NCBI RefSeq assembly: GCF_034314105.1
Contig: NZ_JAVIWJ010000001.1
Location: 3,890,001-3,954,000, forward strand
Length of the DNA: 64,000 nt
DNA from: Pseudomonas sp. AB6
Lineage (GTDB): Bacteria > Pseudomonadota > Gammaproteobacteria > Pseudomonadales > Pseudomonadaceae
Direction: 5' to 3'
Part shown: positions 63,695-64,000 of the stretch, piece after piece
Layout: each line of letters opens with the position of its first letter
Position numbering within the stretch: the stretch's first letter is position 1
Translations under genes and position numbers: made by a program
Notes under the pieces: model-generated
What the model was told of the DNA's origin: nothing
Database searches by the model: none
The model's input: only the letters and a program-made list of their open reading frames with translations

Positions 63695-64000
63695 GCTGCC
63701 GCTTCCTCACTCAAGCCTGAATGGCGCAACAGGGCGTCAATCGACGGTTCACGTCCGCGGAAGTCCACGAACAGCACCATCGGCGCCTGTGAACCGCCAC
63801 GCGCCAGGATCGCGTTACGGAACGCGCGGCCGGTTTCGGCGTTGAATACCCCGTCTTCTTCGAACTTCGAGAAGGCATCGGCTGACAACACTTCCGCCCA
63901 CTTGTAACTGTAGTAACCCGCCGCGTAGCCTCCAGCAAAGATGTGCGCAAAGCTGTTGGGGAAGCGGTTATAGGCAGGCGGACGCATTACCGACACTTCG
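63691..64000 (-). CDS. prlC: oligopeptidase A, C-terminal part (partial)
   Basis: The last about 103 residues of an M3 metallopeptidase: YNRFPNSFAHIFAGGYAAGYYSYKWAEVLSADAF and FRNAILARGGSQAPMVLFVDFRGREPSIDALLRHSGL are the closing motifs of OpdA/PrlC. The zinc HExxH lies beyond the right edge. It degrades cytosolic peptides and signal peptides. Coupled to yheV by a 4-bp overlap. Confidence 0.95.
   Translation of the reverse strand, partial: EVSVMRPPAYNRFPNSFAHIFAGGYAAGYYSYKWAEVLSADAFSKFEEDGVFNAETGRAFRNAILARGGSQAPMVLFVDFRGREPSIDALLRHSGLSEEAAA

Noticed and set aside
1..64000. Prophage, transposon, CRISPR or defence island
   Set aside because: No transposase, integrase, phage, cas or restriction genes, no direct-repeat arrays, and gene order is typical core Pseudomonas throughout.

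Overview
The window is core chromosome of a Pseudomonas, most likely from a fluorescens/syringae-type lineage rather than P. aeruginosa. Three runs of gene order match the genus as I remember it: algB-kinB / EAL / ampDh2 / GGDEF / dsbA / cytochrome c4 / engB / polA / thrB / znuA-zur-znuCB / katE / metNIQ; the aa3 oxidase cluster ctaC-ctaD-ctaG-coIII-SURF1-ctaA-ctaB-SCO followed by carbonic anhydrase; and gcdH-gcdR with pntAA-AB-B. I saw no rRNA, tRNA, CRISPR array, prophage or insertion sequence.

Layout. 1-5.8 kb: glutarate/lysine catabolism (gcdH, its LysR regulator and the start of a CoA transferase) and the proton-pumping transhydrogenase. 5.9-15.4 kb: a Cat1-type CoA transferase, a DUF1127 protein, then three secreted DUF2388 paralogues whose last member overlaps a 653-residue two-headed putative peptidase; next a CitMHS carrier, a TerC protein and a membrane-anchored M16 peptidase. 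15.4-22.8 kb: a DUF5924 membrane protein, an Mla-like lipid-transport operon with its own lipoprotein, a fused SpmA/SpmB protein and a GltP-type symporter. 23.4-29.4 kb: a stress module (Ivy-like lysozyme inhibitor, DUF1328, a small protein, a PA2169-family bundle, a triple-BON protein) beside algB-kinB. 29.4-36.4 kb: c-di-GMP enzymes, AmpDh2, DsbA, cytochrome c4. 36.4-40.6 kb: a damaged cytochrome c5 gene, engB, the ErsA/Spot42-like sRNA and polA. 40.6-51.5 kb: thrB, zinc uptake, katE, methionine import. 51.5-60.1 kb: aa3 cytochrome c oxidase and its assembly factors. 60.4-64 kb: a hypothetical protein, carbonic anhydrase, a LexA-boxed radical SAM gene, yheV and the 3' end of prlC.

The less ordinary points are these. 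(1) Two RpoN (-24/-12) promoter matches sit in front of the stress genes flanking algB, whose product is an NtrC-family activator with an intact GAFTGA loop. (2) The DUF2388 x3 plus two-headed peptidase cluster looks like an uncharacterised envelope system. (3) The sRNA locus between engB and polA has a recognisable AlgU-type promoter and a terminator that define a transcript of about 132 nt. (4) PolA has lost the acidic DxE pair of its 3'-5' exonuclease (now V338/Q340). (5) The cytochrome c5 gene has lost its haem-ligand histidine and its ATG. (6) Repeated CTGTAC-type operators lie in front of both the DUF1127 gene and the DUF2388 cluster.
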